A stretch of DNA of 64,000 bases from Hygrophila difformis (Eukaryota > Streptophyta > Magnoliopsida > Lamiales > Acanthaceae), in NCBI GenBank assembly GCA_030278955.1, contig JAOANR010000006.1, forward strand, positions 13,613,974 through 13,677,973, written 5' to 3'. This document shows positions 22,420 to 33,600 of this stretch, in pieces. The notes under the pieces are model-generated. The model searched no databases, was not told the DNA's origin, and saw only the letters and a list, made by a program, of their open reading frames with translations. A program made the translations under genes and the position numbers. The stretch's first letter is position 1. Each line of letters starts with the position of its first letter.

Positions 22420-23780
22420 GAGTTAGTGAGTAGAGATGTACTACTATCATTTTGCAATACTACTATGCTAGTCATTTATACAACCCTTTTGGCTGATGCA
22501 CCTTATACTTGATGACTTATTTCATGTGTTTAATGAAAACGGTCAATGGAATTTAGACGGCCTCCTCATCCAAGCACGAGCCAAACCAGCAAAAAGTTTC
22601 CACTTTCTTCGCTATGAGATTGCTCAATTGGCTGATGTAACAGCTATAGCCACCAACACAGCTCTCAATTTCATAGACAGAACTGCTCTTCCCAATAATG
22701 TAGTGCTTTACACAGATGAGCATGAGTGGGCGTATTGGAATACAAACCGTAAATACTTGTTGGCCGATGAGCTACAAAGGTGTGCTAATGTTTTGGTCAT
22801 CGCACCTTTGTCTGCAAATACACTTGCCAAGGTATAAATTATCTTTGTGTTGTTTGGTGCTTCAATCTTGTCGTTTTTCATCATTTGTTGCTTATAGTTT
22901 TCAAAGAGGACTTATATATTATTATTAGGTAAATATCGAACCTTCTGTACATGCATTTATTTTGTGGTGGGAGGATAAATGCCATTGAATTTTTTTGATG
23001 GAGATTATTCTTGTTTTTCTCTAATAAGTAGATTGCTGGTGGATTGTGCGATAACTTGCTGACTTCCATTGTCCGGAAATGAGACTACAAAAACAAGAAA
23101 CCGATGTATGTGGCACCATCCATGAACCCTTTGATGTAGCGCAACTCTTTAACTGAACGCCAACTCAAGGTGCTGGAGGATTTTGGAGTGAGCACAATCC
23201 CATTCCCACCACCCTCAGCAGCCGGTACTGTTAAGATGTTTGATCCTCATTTCATATGTGCAAATGTACGAGCCATCCTTCATCCTTGGTGTGGCCGACT
23301 GGAATCTGGATGCTGAAAAACGATCCAATGTTGCAAGCACGACGAGACCGGCCGCTTCATGTCATCAGGGAATGAAATATGTGTAGTGTGTGGTTTGAAG
23401 TTCATCGGGTCAAATAGAAACTTACTTGAGCATTGAGCAGCAATTGGTTCATGAACAAGTAGTGTTCATCAGTCACGTTTACATTTGTTGAATCTGGTTA
23501 AATTTTGGTGTCTAAACTTTGCAAGTTGTTTTGCCTTCAGCGTAATAAATATTGTTGGTAGTGACAAGTCTCTAAATTTTGGTTTGATGGGTTACCTTTT
23601 CATTTTTTTTTTTTTCGTTGTACAGCCAATTACTTATTATAAAAGTACTAACTAAGAATTAAATATAAAATAATACTAGAAAATTTTAAAATAACAAATA
23701 ATATTGCATCAATATAATTACAATGGTTGACAATGCATTCTCATATTTAGAATTATTATAGAGCATAAGTATTAACATTC
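22420..23780 (+). pseudogene. HAL3-like copy 5, broken, split by Copia in its 3' flank
   Basis: Exon 1 (to 22831) reads HFLRYEIAQLADV, DRTALPNNVVLYTDEHEW and NVLVIAPLSANTLAK, with GT at 22832. Exon 2 starts at 23032 after AG and ends at about 23316. The FMN-binding RKPxxLLAATG segment has been deleted from exon 1. Exon 2 has TGA at 23080-23082, shared with copy 2, and TAG at 23137-23139 in the PSMNPLMW motif. The Cys flap is again replaced by FPPPSAAGTVKMFDP. The 3' flank up to 23780 continues beyond the Copia at 29265. Confidence 0.85.
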
Positions 23781-24145
23781 TGTTATGCATGTGAATGTCT
23801 AAGAAACCCATTTTTCTTATTCTACTAAGTAGGCTTGCATACATGTGAATGTACATATGCACTTATCTATATGATTAAGTTGTAATTGGCTACCTATAAA
23901 TATGAGCTTTCATGAACAATAGAAGAAATAAGAAAATTCATTACTTACAATATTATCTTTGCCCTTGTTTTCTATTGCTTTGTTATACACTATAGTATAT
24001 TCACTACTACTACATCTTATATATAAATATAAGAGCTAATAGACTATAGTTATATTAATTCCATAACACGTTATCAGCACGAGGAGACTCTGTCCAGATT
24101 ATAATTTGAGGTATAATCTCTTATTTCTAAACTTTCAATAAGATT

Positions 24146-25172
24146 ATGGCTAACCTTGCAAAGCAGGAATTTGCTCCCTTAACCGTTGAAGGAAGCAATT
24201 ATATGTCCTGGGCCCGAGATGTGAAAATGCATCTTACTTCAATGGGTCTGGAAGTTACTATTGCTGAAGGCAAAAATCCCAGCCATCAAAATCAGGCAAA
24301 AGCCATGATTTTCTTGTGCCATCATATCGAAGAGGCACTTCGTGACTGTGGAATCCCCACTGGCATTGTGGGAAAAGCTGAAAGAAAGATATGATAATCT
24401 TAAAAAGACGGTGCTTCCAAAAGCCCTTGATGACTGGAGAAACCTGAGACTTCAGGACTTCAAAACAGTCCGGGAATATAATTCCGCTGTGTTCAAAATT
24501 ACGGCCCAATTGCAATTATGTGGGCAAAAGATATCTGAAGCAAAAATGCTTGAAAAAACGTATTCTACGTTTCATGCTAAAAACTCAGTATTGAGTGAGA
24601 CTTACCGTCAAAAAGGTTTTCAGAGATATTCTGATCTTATCACCTGCTTATTATTGGCTGAACAAAACAGCCTATTGTTGTTGAGAAATCATGAATCTAG
24701 GCCCGCAGGTGCAAAACCGTTCCTTGAGGTGAACGCGGCTCAATCATCGAAATATGTGCGTGATCGTGGGCACTTTAAAAATCAAAATGATGATCGTGGC
24801 CAAAATCGGTATCACAATCGAGGCAGAGGTGAATCATCTCGTCAAAATAATTATCGAAATAAGCCTCGATTTGAGCAAAATCGCGGATATGATACCAGAA
24901 GGCCTTACAAACCACAACAAAGAAATTATGCAAGAAAGCATAAACAAAATGATGAAATTTGTGATCGTTGTGGAATTAAAGGCCATATGGCTCAAACATG
25001 CCACACAGCTAAACACTTAGCTGAATTGTATCAGGCCTCGAAACGAAAAGAAAAACCAGGTGTTGAAGCACACCATAATGCCCACGATGATACTTATGAT
25101 GATATATTAAATGATAATATCACACACCTGGAAGCTGATGATTTTGTTGAGCCGGATACTGTTACTAAATAA
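24146..25172 (+). pseudogene. Copia gag, one frameshift
   Basis: Gag forms the virus-like particle. The first frame (24146-24394) begins MANLAKQEFAPLTVEGSNY; the second (24342-25172) continues with SPLALWEKLKERYDNLKK, so a small deletion near 24340-24350 breaks the reading frame. Near the C-terminus is an Arg/Asn-rich stretch and a CCHC zinc knuckle, CDRCGIKGHMAQTC, for RNA binding. The frame ends with a stop at 25170-25172. Confidence 0.88.
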
Positions 25173-25354
25173 TATATTATATAGCTATATATATATATAT
25201 ATATTTTGTACTTGTCTTTTATAATTCCTGTTTAATATAAATAATGATATCTTGTACTTCCCTTTTATTATCCATGTATAATATAAATATGTTTTTGCAT
25301 TAATAATATTTATATTGCTGATGTTTAATAATTTTCTTATATTCTTGTAAAGAA
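25173..25354 (+). other. AT-rich spacer between Copia gag and pol
   Basis: 182 bp, very AT-rich with a TA run, with stops in all three forward frames. Most plant Copia elements fuse gag and pol, so the spacer could be a spliced intron, a device to separate gag from pol translation, or an insertion. No clear donor/acceptor pair was settled on. Confidence 0.5.
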
Positions 25355-28300
25355 ATGGATGCTGGAAATTCAAAAGTCGGAGATGATATCTGCCTCATTG
25401 ACAGTGCAACAACGCATAGCATTTTGAAAAGCAAAAGCTATTTCTCCAATTTAAAATTGGAAAAGACCGCAGTGAAAACTATAAGCGGTAATGCAAAATG
25501 CATTGAAGGCTCCGGTAGAGCTGTTATATTTCTCCCTGAAGGGACAAAAATGGCAATTGAAAATGCCTTGTTCTCACGCAAAGCTCGAAGAAATTTACTG
25601 AGCTTCAATGATATTCGAAAAAATGGATATCACATTGAAACTTCAAAAGAGGCAGATCACGAGTATCTTTTGATAACTCGATTTGAAAATGGCAAAAAAT
25701 TTGTGAATGAAAAATTGCCATGTTGCTCCTCTGGCTTATACTATACAAAAATATGTGCCGCAGAAATACATAACCTAGTAGGCTTGAAAGCTACTAGTGA
25801 ATTTATTACCTGGCACGATAGACTTGGGCATCCTGTAATGCTGAGGCGAATTATTGAATATTCAAATGGCCATACATTGAAAAGGCAAATGATATTGAAC
25901 CCAAATGAGTTCAATTGTGCAGCCTGTTCACAAGGGAAATTGATAACCAGACCATCTCTAGTAAAAGTGGGAATTGAATCCCCTACATTCCTAGAAAGAA
26001 TTCAAGGCGATATATGTGGACCTATTGATCCACCGTGTGGACCTTTCAAGTACTTTATGGTATTAATTGATGCGTCATCACGCTGGTCACACGTTTGTTT
26101 ATTATCAACTCGCAATTTGGCATTCGCAAGATTACTTGCACAAATTATAAAATTGCGAGCACAGTTTCCAGATCATCCGATAAAGAAAATACGCCTTGAT
26201 AATGCTGGAGAATATACATCACATGCATTTGATGATTTCTGCATGTCGATTGGAATTACTGTTGAACATCCTGTGCCTCATGTGCACACGCAAAATGGTC
26301 TGGCAGAATCATTTATTAAGCGATTGCAATTAATTGCAAGACCCTTGTTAATGAAATCAAAACTCCCTGTTTCTGCTTGGGGACATGCTATATTGCATGC
26401 AGCCGCACTTGTGAAAATAAGGCCGATAAGCTATCATAGCTACTCCCCTACACAAATTGTGTTTGGAAAGGAGCCCAATATATCCCACTTGCGAATTTTT
26501 GGGTGTGTGGTTTATGTACCGATTGTGCCACCACAACGCACAAAAATGGGACCTCAAAGAAGGTTGGGCATATATGTCGGGTATGAATCACTCTCGATTA
26601 TTAAATATCTTGAGCCAAAAATGGGTGATTTATTTACTGCAAGATTTGCAGACTGTCATTTTGATGAAACTCAATTCCCGACATTAGGGGGAAATGATCA
26701 ACTGAAAAAGGAAATATATTGGCAAAGTCCATTTGATTTCCTTGATCCTCGTACAAGGCAATGCGAACTTGAAGTTCAAAGAATTGTGCATTTGCAGGGA
26801 ATTGCAAATCAATTACCCGATGCTTTTAATGATGCTGCTAAAGTCACAAAATCATATATAAATGATGCAGCAAATGCACCAGTCAATGTAAATGTCCCAG
26901 AAGGGCAAATTCCAAGTGCAAATGAACCTACTGTACGCCTGAAGCGTGGTAGGCCTTTGGGTTCCAAGGATAAAAATCCACGAAAGAAGGAAATTATCCA
27001 TATGGGTGATAAATCAATCACAGATGATACTCCCGAAGGAGAAATTGATTCAACCCCCGAAAAGGTTGAACCAGAAAATATTCACCCAGAAGAAAATGAA
27101 GTTATTGAAACTTCTTTCAATTATATCAATACTGGGAAATGTTGGAACCGAAAAGAAACAAACGTTGATAATGCCTTTGCATATAACGTTGCACTCGATG
27201 TAATGGAAACTAACGAGGATCCTGAACCAAGATCAGTTGAAGAATGTCGAAAAAGAAATGATTGGCCAAAATGGAAAGATGCGATTCAGTCTGAACTAGA
27301 TTCACTGAATAAACGAAAAGTATTCGGCCCTATTGTCCAAACACCAAAATATGTGAAGCCTGTTGGCTACAGATGGGTGTTTGTGAGAAAAAGAAATGAA
27401 AATAATGAAATTGCCAAATATAAGGCAAGGCTTGTAGCCCAAGGTTTTTCACAAAGACCGAGAATTGATTTTGAGGAAACATATTCCCCAGTTATGGATG
27501 GAATAACATTCAGGTATCTAATGAGTCTAGCAGTACGAGAAAATCTCGAAATGAGGCTGATGGATGTTGTTACTGTATATTTATATGGCTCATTGGAAAA
27601 TGATATTTATATGAAAATACCTGAAGGGTTTAAATTACCTGAGTCTTGCAACTCAAAACCCAGAGAAACTTATTCCATCAAACTGCAAAAATCGTTGTAT
27701 GGGCTCAAGCAATCTGGCCGAATGTGGTACAACCGCCTCAGTGAAAGTTTGATAAATGAATGCTATACAAATGACCCTATTAGCCCTTGTGTATTTATAA
27801 AGAAAAATGGGTCAGAATTTGTGATCGCCGCAATCTATGTTGACGATTTAAATCTAATTGGAACTCCTGAAGAGTTGAAAAAGGCGGTCGAATATCTGAA
27901 AAAGGAGTTTGAAATCAAAGATTTCGGGAAAACGAAATTTTGCCTTGGCCTACAAATTGAGCATTTGGAAATGGGCATATTTGTTCATCAATCAGCTTAT
28001 ACCCAAAAGGTATTAAAGCAATTTCGAATGGATTATGCTCATCCGCTAAATAATCCAATGGTCGTTCGGACACTTGATCCTGCAAATGATCCATTTAGGC
28101 CAAAAGAAGATAATGAAGAGCAACTTGGCCCAGAAATCCCATATTTAAGCGCAATTGGTGCGTTAATGTATCTTGCAAACAGCACGCGACCTGATATCGC
28201 GTTTGCAGTCAATCTACTCGCAAGATTCAGCTCTTGCCCTACTCAACGACATTGGAAAGGCATAAAGCATGTTTTTCGCTATCTCCAAGGAACAATTGAT

Positions 28301-28768
28301 CTTGGGTTATTTTACCCAAAAGACTCTCGACATGAGTTAATTGGCTATGCCGATGCAGGTTATTTATCAGACCCACACAAAGCCAAATCTCAAACAGGCT
28401 ATATCTTCACGTGTGGTGGAACTGCTATCTCTTGGAGGTCAATGAAGCAGACTCTAACTGCTACCTCTTCTAATCATGCCGAAATATTAGCAATCCATGA
28501 AGCAAGTCGAGAATGTGTTTGGTTGAGGTCAATGACTCAACATATATTGAAGAGTTGTGGTTTAATCATTGAACCACAAATGCCCCCAACAATTTTATTT
28601 GAAGATAATTCGGCTTGTGTAGCCCAGTTGAAAGGGGGTTATATCAAAGGAGATAGAACGAAGCATATTTCACCAAAATTCTTCTACACTCATGATCTTC
28701 AAAAGAATGGTGAAGTCGATGTGCAACAAATTCGATCAGAAAATAATTTAGCGGATCTATTTACCTAG
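25355..28768 (+). CDS. Copia pol polyprotein (protease-integrase-RT-RNase H)
   Basis: A 1137-codon open frame. Protease: CLIDSATTHSI (residues 13-23), a DSA form of the D-S/T-G active site. Integrase: HDRLGHP with CAAC zinc residues, then a core with GDICGPI, RLDNAGEY and NGLAES supplying the acidic triad. RT: YKARLVAQGF, MDVVTVYLYGSL and IYVDDLNLIG. RNase H: STRPDIAFAVNLL, YADAGYL, SNHAEILAIHE and TKHISPKFF. A TAG at 28766-28768 falls in the conserved ADLFTKALP, removing the last 24 codons; the same frame then runs open to TGA at 28838-28840. With the gag frameshift this makes autonomous mobility doubtful, although pol is otherwise whole. Confidence 0.93.
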   Translation: MDAGNSKVGDDICLIDSATTHSILKSKSYFSNLKLEKTAVKTISGNAKCIEGSGRAVIFLPEGTKMAIENALFSRKARRNLLSFNDIRKNGYHIETSKEADHEYLLITRFENGKKFVNEKLPCCSSGLYYTKICAAEIHNLVGLKATSEFITWHDRLGHPVMLRRIIEYSNGHTLKRQMILNPNEFNCAACSQGKLITRPSLVKVGIESPTFLERIQGDICGPIDPPCGPFKYFMVLIDASSRWSHVCLLSTRNLAFARLLAQIIKLRAQFPDHPIKKIRLDNAGEYTSHAFDDFCMSIGITVEHPVPHVHTQNGLAESFIKRLQLIARPLLMKSKLPVSAWGHAILHAAALVKIRPISYHSYSPTQIVFGKEPNISHLRIFGCVVYVPIVPPQRTKMGPQRRLGIYVGYESLSIIKYLEPKMGDLFTARFADCHFDETQFPTLGGNDQLKKEIYWQSPFDFLDPRTRQCELEVQRIVHLQGIANQLPDAFNDAAKVTKSYINDAANAPVNVNVPEGQIPSANEPTVRLKRGRPLGSKDKNPRKKEIIHMGDKSITDDTPEGEIDSTPEKVEPENIHPEENEVIETSFNYINTGKCWNRKETNVDNAFAYNVALDVMETNEDPEPRSVEECRKRNDWPKWKDAIQSELDSLNKRKVFGPIVQTPKYVKPVGYRWVFVRKRNENNEIAKYKARLVAQGFSQRPRIDFEETYSPVMDGITFRYLMSLAVRENLEMRLMDVVTVYLYGSLENDIYMKIPEGFKLPESCNSKPRETYSIKLQKSLYGLKQSGRMWYNRLSESLINECYTNDPISPCVFIKKNGSEFVIAAIYVDDLNLIGTPEELKKAVEYLKKEFEIKDFGKTKFCLGLQIEHLEMGIFVHQSAYTQKVLKQFRMDYAHPLNNPMVVRTLDPANDPFRPKEDNEEQLGPEIPYLSAIGALMYLANSTRPDIAFAVNLLARFSSCPTQRHWKGIKHVFRYLQGTIDLGLFYPKDSRHELIGYADAGYLSDPHKAKSQTGYIFTCGGTAISWRSMKQTLTATSSNHAEILAIHEASRECVWLRSMTQHILKSCGLIIEPQMPPTILFEDNSACVAQLKGGYIKGDRTKHISPKFFYTHDLQKNGEVDVQQIRSENNLADLFT

Positions 28769-29264
28769 GCATTGCCAACTGCAACATTCGACAAACTCGT
28801 GAAGAAAATTGGAATGCGACGGCTTCGAGATTTAAAATGATGTCCAAATCAGGGCGAGCATCTGATACAAGAATACTGTACTCTTTTTCCTTCACTTGGA
28901 TTTTTTCCCACTGGGTTTTTTCCTAGTAAGGTTTTAACGAGGCATATTCTTTGTATTGACGACATTCAAGGGGGAGTGTTATGCATGTGAATGTCTAAGA
29001 AACCCATTTTTCTTATTCTACTAAGTAGGCTTGCATACATGTGAATGTACATATGCACTTATCTATATGATTAAAATGTAATTGGCTACCTATAAATATG
29101 AGCTTTCATGAACAATAGAAGAAATAAGAAAATTCATTACTTACAATATTATCTTTGCCCTTGTTTTCTATTGCTTTGTTATACACTATAGTATATTCAC
29201 TACTACTACATCTTATATATAAATATAAGAGCTAATAGACTATAGTTATATTAATTCCATAACA

Positions 29265-29529
29265 CATTCATAATAAATCCTTTTATTCATCACAATGCTG
29301 TCTAACTTATTGAAATTCTTATGGACCCCTATAATTAATCCCTATAATTAATTCAACTCAAGGAAATATAGCCTTCTGTTACCAAAAAAAAAAAAAGAGC
29401 CTTACACTAAGGACCCCCTCACAAACATAATATGGGTTAAGGAGTCATCTTCAAAAGTATTACACATAGGGACCCATTTATGTTTGTGTATTTAGTTAAA
29501 AATAAACTAACCCAAATCAATCTAACTAA
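29265..29529 (+). other. HAL3 copy 5 3' flank, then unassigned sequence
   Basis: 29265-29370 continues the HAL3 3' flank interrupted by the Copia and matches 4700-4890 (minus). After an A-run at about 29381-29393 comes sequence of unknown origin up to the tandem repeat. Confidence 0.5.
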
Positions 29530-29818
29530 TCTAATCAATGTAGGTATGGTGTTTAGCAGGATATTGGTAAGTGTTTTACCATATATAACATATGGTATTT
29601 ACCAAATTATTGGTACCTGGTTTAAGATATATGGAATTTATCAAGTTCTTGGTACGTGCTTTACCACGATACCTATTGTATTTACCAGGTTATTGATAAG
29701 TGTTTTACCACAGTATTGGTATGTACTTTACCACGTTGTCCTTATGTGTTTTACCACAAGTATCAAATGGTGTTTACCACACTATTGATATGTGCTTTAC
29801 CACATGTCCGATATAACC
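29530..29818. repeat. Degenerate minisatellite, TTTACCAC units
   Basis: About eight imperfect units of roughly 34-38 bp, each with a GTGNTTTACCAC core and a TATTGGTA-like element. It abuts the 5' end of the poly(A)-tailed repeat copy B and may be part of that element's leader. Confidence 0.6.
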
Positions 29819-29837
29819 CTAAATCAAAAACAAAACA

Positions 29838-30316
29838 AACAAGTCTCACACCTCGGGTTTTCTACTCGGTGCCATTGTTGCGTCAAATAGTGTGGGTAGG
29901 AAATACACTTCAAAAACAAATAAAAACCCTTCGCTTCGTTTTCCTCCACGGATTTTGATCGTAGCTTTTCTTTCTTCTTATGGGGCTTCCTTTCTCTCCT
30001 TCGTTGTTCTTTTATTTCGCTCGTCTTCGTAAGCCTCCTTGATTTCGTAGGAACTGTTCGTTCCCTCGCCTCCGAACGATCCTTCACTTTGCTTGTTCTC
30101 CTCTCTCTCTTTCTCCCGCTATTGGTTTGTGTTGTTTGAATTAATGACCATGTTGATTTTTAATGGGATTAAGGAAGTGATATGGGTACTAAGAAGTCAA
30201 ACTTGGTAAGGAGTCATTTTTTACAACTTTTGAGCTATGGGTCTTGTAAAAATTGAAAGTAAATTGGAGGGGTACTTGACTCTAAATTTCGCATAAAGGT
30301 ATTGTACCAAAAAAAA
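29838..30316 (+). repeat. Poly(A)-tailed dispersed repeat, copy B
   Basis: Matches copy A (11540-11060, minus) from TCTCACACCTCGG through TCTTACTTCTTATGG-like pyrimidine-rich DNA to GGAGGGGTACTTGACTC, ending in an A14-15 tail (30310-30323). Two nearly full-length copies and one 3'-end copy (7000) share the same 3' terminus, which defines the family as a retroposon. No pol III boxes or protein frame were seen, so its class is open. Confidence 0.65.
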
Positions 30317-30639
30317 AAAAAAATCTATACAAGCCTTGCAAGATCCAATCACGGGAAACACGGTCACAGTACAACAAAAGGATGGATACGAGCAAACATG
30401 TCTGGCCATATGTGACATTACAAGAAAATTTTGTTCTCTAGTTACATTTTTGACAAATTCTCTTCCAATGCAATGCCTGTATAATAAGAGTGGAGTATAT
30501 AGTATAGCTACAAAACAATGAGACAACAAAAAGCAATGTGTATATTTTATGTGCTGGAGAAGCAAGAACAAAACAATCTCAAGAGTATAATGCATTCAAT
30601 CTCTTCAACAGACATATAAACAGACCTTACAAAAGTGAA
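30317..30639 (-). other. Likely 3' UTR/flank of the kinase pseudogene
   Basis: No frame supported. It lies downstream of the kinase's original stop codon on the minus strand. Confidence 0.4.
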
Positions 30640-33600
30640 CCGATCATCCTCGCCTGCAAACTCTCAAAGGAATCAACTCAAATATCGAGAATAGATGACA
30701 TGGAGGCCGCGCGGCTGTGATGTCTCCTTCGGGCGTGTAACACCCCGGTTTTTCCGACTCGCGGGTGTTACCGCCACACCTCCCAAATAAGACTCGATCT
30801 GACACATCGGGCTTAATCGGGAGATGCTAAGGCTAAAACGAGTATATCAATTATCCATTTTCAACAACAATACTTTAAGATAACAAATATAATATTCATG
30901 AACATCGTTTCTCAAAACAATATGCAGTGTAGGGAGAGTAATCATTTTTGAGTTTATACAAAAGATACCGAAATCAAAACGTAGCGTTGTCAAAAGTCCG
31001 ACATCTTCCAAAATTAATGAAAAGTTTTATGCAGAAAATATGCAGGTGTAGTGCTCCCTTCCCATGTCAATCTTTAATCTTAACCTGGAAGGAAAAAGAA
31101 TGAAAAAAGAAGGATTATCAGCGACGGATTCGCTGGTAAGTTCTCTATACTCGGAACCAACGAACAACCAAACAATTATAGACAGAAGAAGGCTATTTTC
31201 GGATCAGTAAGCGGGAGCTCAACAATAGGAGCAACATAATAATGGTACTCTCAAATTAGCAACCAGCAAATCAACAATATATAGTATTAATTTCGGGATC
31301 AACCCGAAATCTTCAATAAGGGCAAATGCCAAGATACGAAGAACCATCTCAATGGTTGCATGCATGTTAGAGGGATTCAGAATGAACCTCGCAATACGGT
31401 ATCCTGTACTAAATCCTAGTCTCACCCGATCTCAGTTAGTTCAGGGTCACTCTCTATGGCATTTTCCAGTACCTAGTGAACACGGGCCGTCACACATCAA
31501 GTCAACCTCAATCATGCACGTTAACTATTAATCAATAAATAATTACCCTTTAAGGGCGCCCGCAGGCCATGGATTCAACAACAAGTTGGCTTGCCTCACC
31601 AGGTTCAACAAAGATTATCAATGAATTGGTCTCACTCATATATGCCATGAAACCCCTCAGCGGGATGGCTATAACCTATGTTGCTTACTTAGGGCATATA
31701 GTCAAAGGATTGTTTATACAACGAGTTTCTATGTAAATCAAAGGTAATTGGAACGAAGTCCACAGGGAAATATGCGACGAAAGCAAATGCAGCAGGAACA
31801 ACAAGGCTAACAAATAAAATAATGATCAAGGAACGAACAAGCGATGACGGATATTGTAGGCCAATAAGAAACAATAAAAGCCTACTACTAGTTGGGCAAG
31901 AACGAAACATAATGCCAACTACTAAAGCAGGAACAAAAATAAAGGTCTACGACTAAGGCAAGGACAAACCAAATAAATAAGGAAGCCAAGCACAGACAAG
32001 CTAAATGAATAGGGAAAGCGAATAAAGGAAAGCAATAAAGGAAGCGAATAAAAATAATAAGGGCTGAAAAGCATAGGGAACTTAAAAGAAGAGTATGGGA
32101 AACTTACCCTACTGCAAATTTATACTATCACCGACTCGCCTAGCAGAGCCTCAGCGCCTTCCCAGCTACTACTCTGCTACCAAAATTTAAACTAAGGTCC
32201 TCTTTTAAAAGAAAGACCGAGGTGATACAAAGGCATCTCCTCAATAGGTCGGGGCGAAGCAAAAGCATCACCCGAATAATAATAATAGTAATAGTAATAA
32301 TAATAAAATTTTAACTAACCGAACTCACCTTGGAGGTAAGCTTTTCGGCTTTTCAATATTATAGGCATGTCGTGTATGCTATATATAAGAAAAGTATGGT
32401 ATAGCAAATTTCATTCTCTCCGATGTGGGAAATATTTTCATATACTATAATTTAATATATGTATGCTATGTTTCCAACCGCCTACTTCATTAGTTTATTA
32501 TTAATTTTTTCTCTATTTACTTATAGGCTACGGAAGTCTCCTTCCCTTTCTATAATCCATAATAATAATAATTTATTTAAAAAATTAAAAACATTCTTGA
32601 ACAATGCTTCAAACGTCCATAACTAATAGATACTACATAATACTTATAATTAGTCTTATTAAAATAAACCTTTTTTTTACAAATAAATAATTCAAAAATA
32701 CCTTAATACACTTTAGAAAAACATCAATAAACTCAAAATTAAAAATAGTCCCCCAAAATAATAATGAAAATATAATCCTATAAACATAATAAAATTGCGG
32801 ATATAGTATAATAAAAATTCGGGTGTTACAGGGCATGTCCATCGGCCTTCGTATTTAAGTATTCCAGTGCTGTAACAACGCCGCTGATCAGGGGACGGAA
32901 CCCTGCTTGCTCCTGAACGCACATAGAGGCGATCGCGATGGTATGGTGCAGGCTACGGACCGAGTAGCATCCTTCGAGTAAAGGATCCACCAAGTTGATG
33001 AATTTCCTTCTATCCTTGAGGAAAGGCCGCGACTGCAATGATGATTAAAAAACACAAAACTATACTACTAGAAGTTCGGTATAATGGTTGTAAGAAGGAC
33101 GACAACAGACAGACACACTGTCCCCAAATAACGAGATTCTGCTCTCCAGGATTCTTTGTGAAGTCGATGGCCCTACGCCCGGTGATGAGCTCCAACAGAA
33201 CCACACCGAAACTGTAGATGTCTAATTTGAGAGTCAACTTCCGCTCATTGCGTATTCAGGGGCACAGTAACCGTAGGTTCCCATCACCCGTGTCGAGACA
33301 TGAGTGTTATCGCCAACAGGTCCCAGTTTGGCCAGTCCGAAATCCGACAGTTTCACGTTGAAATCATCGTTCAGCAAGATGTTGGACGACTTGAGGTCGC
33401 GATAAATGACCGGCGGATTTGCCGAGCAGTGAAGGTATTCGAGGCCACGAGCCACACCAGCAGCGATCTTCAGCCTCGTGCTCCAACTCAGCGGCCTCTG
33501 GCAAGGGCTTAAATCTGCAAAACAACAACCAGAAATGAGAAAGGCTCATTTTTTTTTGTGCTGATGCAAATGCTACAACTGTAACAGATAGATGAATTCG

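Larger units (their letters stand above)
23781..29264 (+). mobile_element. Complete young Ty1/Copia element with 5-bp TSD
   Basis: Two 288-bp LTRs (23781-24068 and 28977-29264), beginning TGTTATGCATG and ending CCATAACA, differ at two adjacent positions (AAGTTG versus AAAATG). The duplication cattc lies at 23776-23780 and 29265-29269. A primer-site region, TTATCAGCACGAGG, follows the 5' LTR and a polypurine tract, AAGGGGGAG, precedes the 3' LTR. Each LTR has a TATA box (CTATAAATA, about 23894). Internal order is gag, AT-rich spacer, then protease-integrase-RT-RNase H. The insertion site is the HAL3 3' flank; the empty site is seen at about 4870-4890 on the minus strand. Confidence 0.95.

Noticed and set aside
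22380..22440. GGCCCTGTTTGGAAACAG on the minus strand as a PIF/Harbinger-like terminus
   Set aside because: No matching inverted terminus or 3-bp duplication was found within the window.
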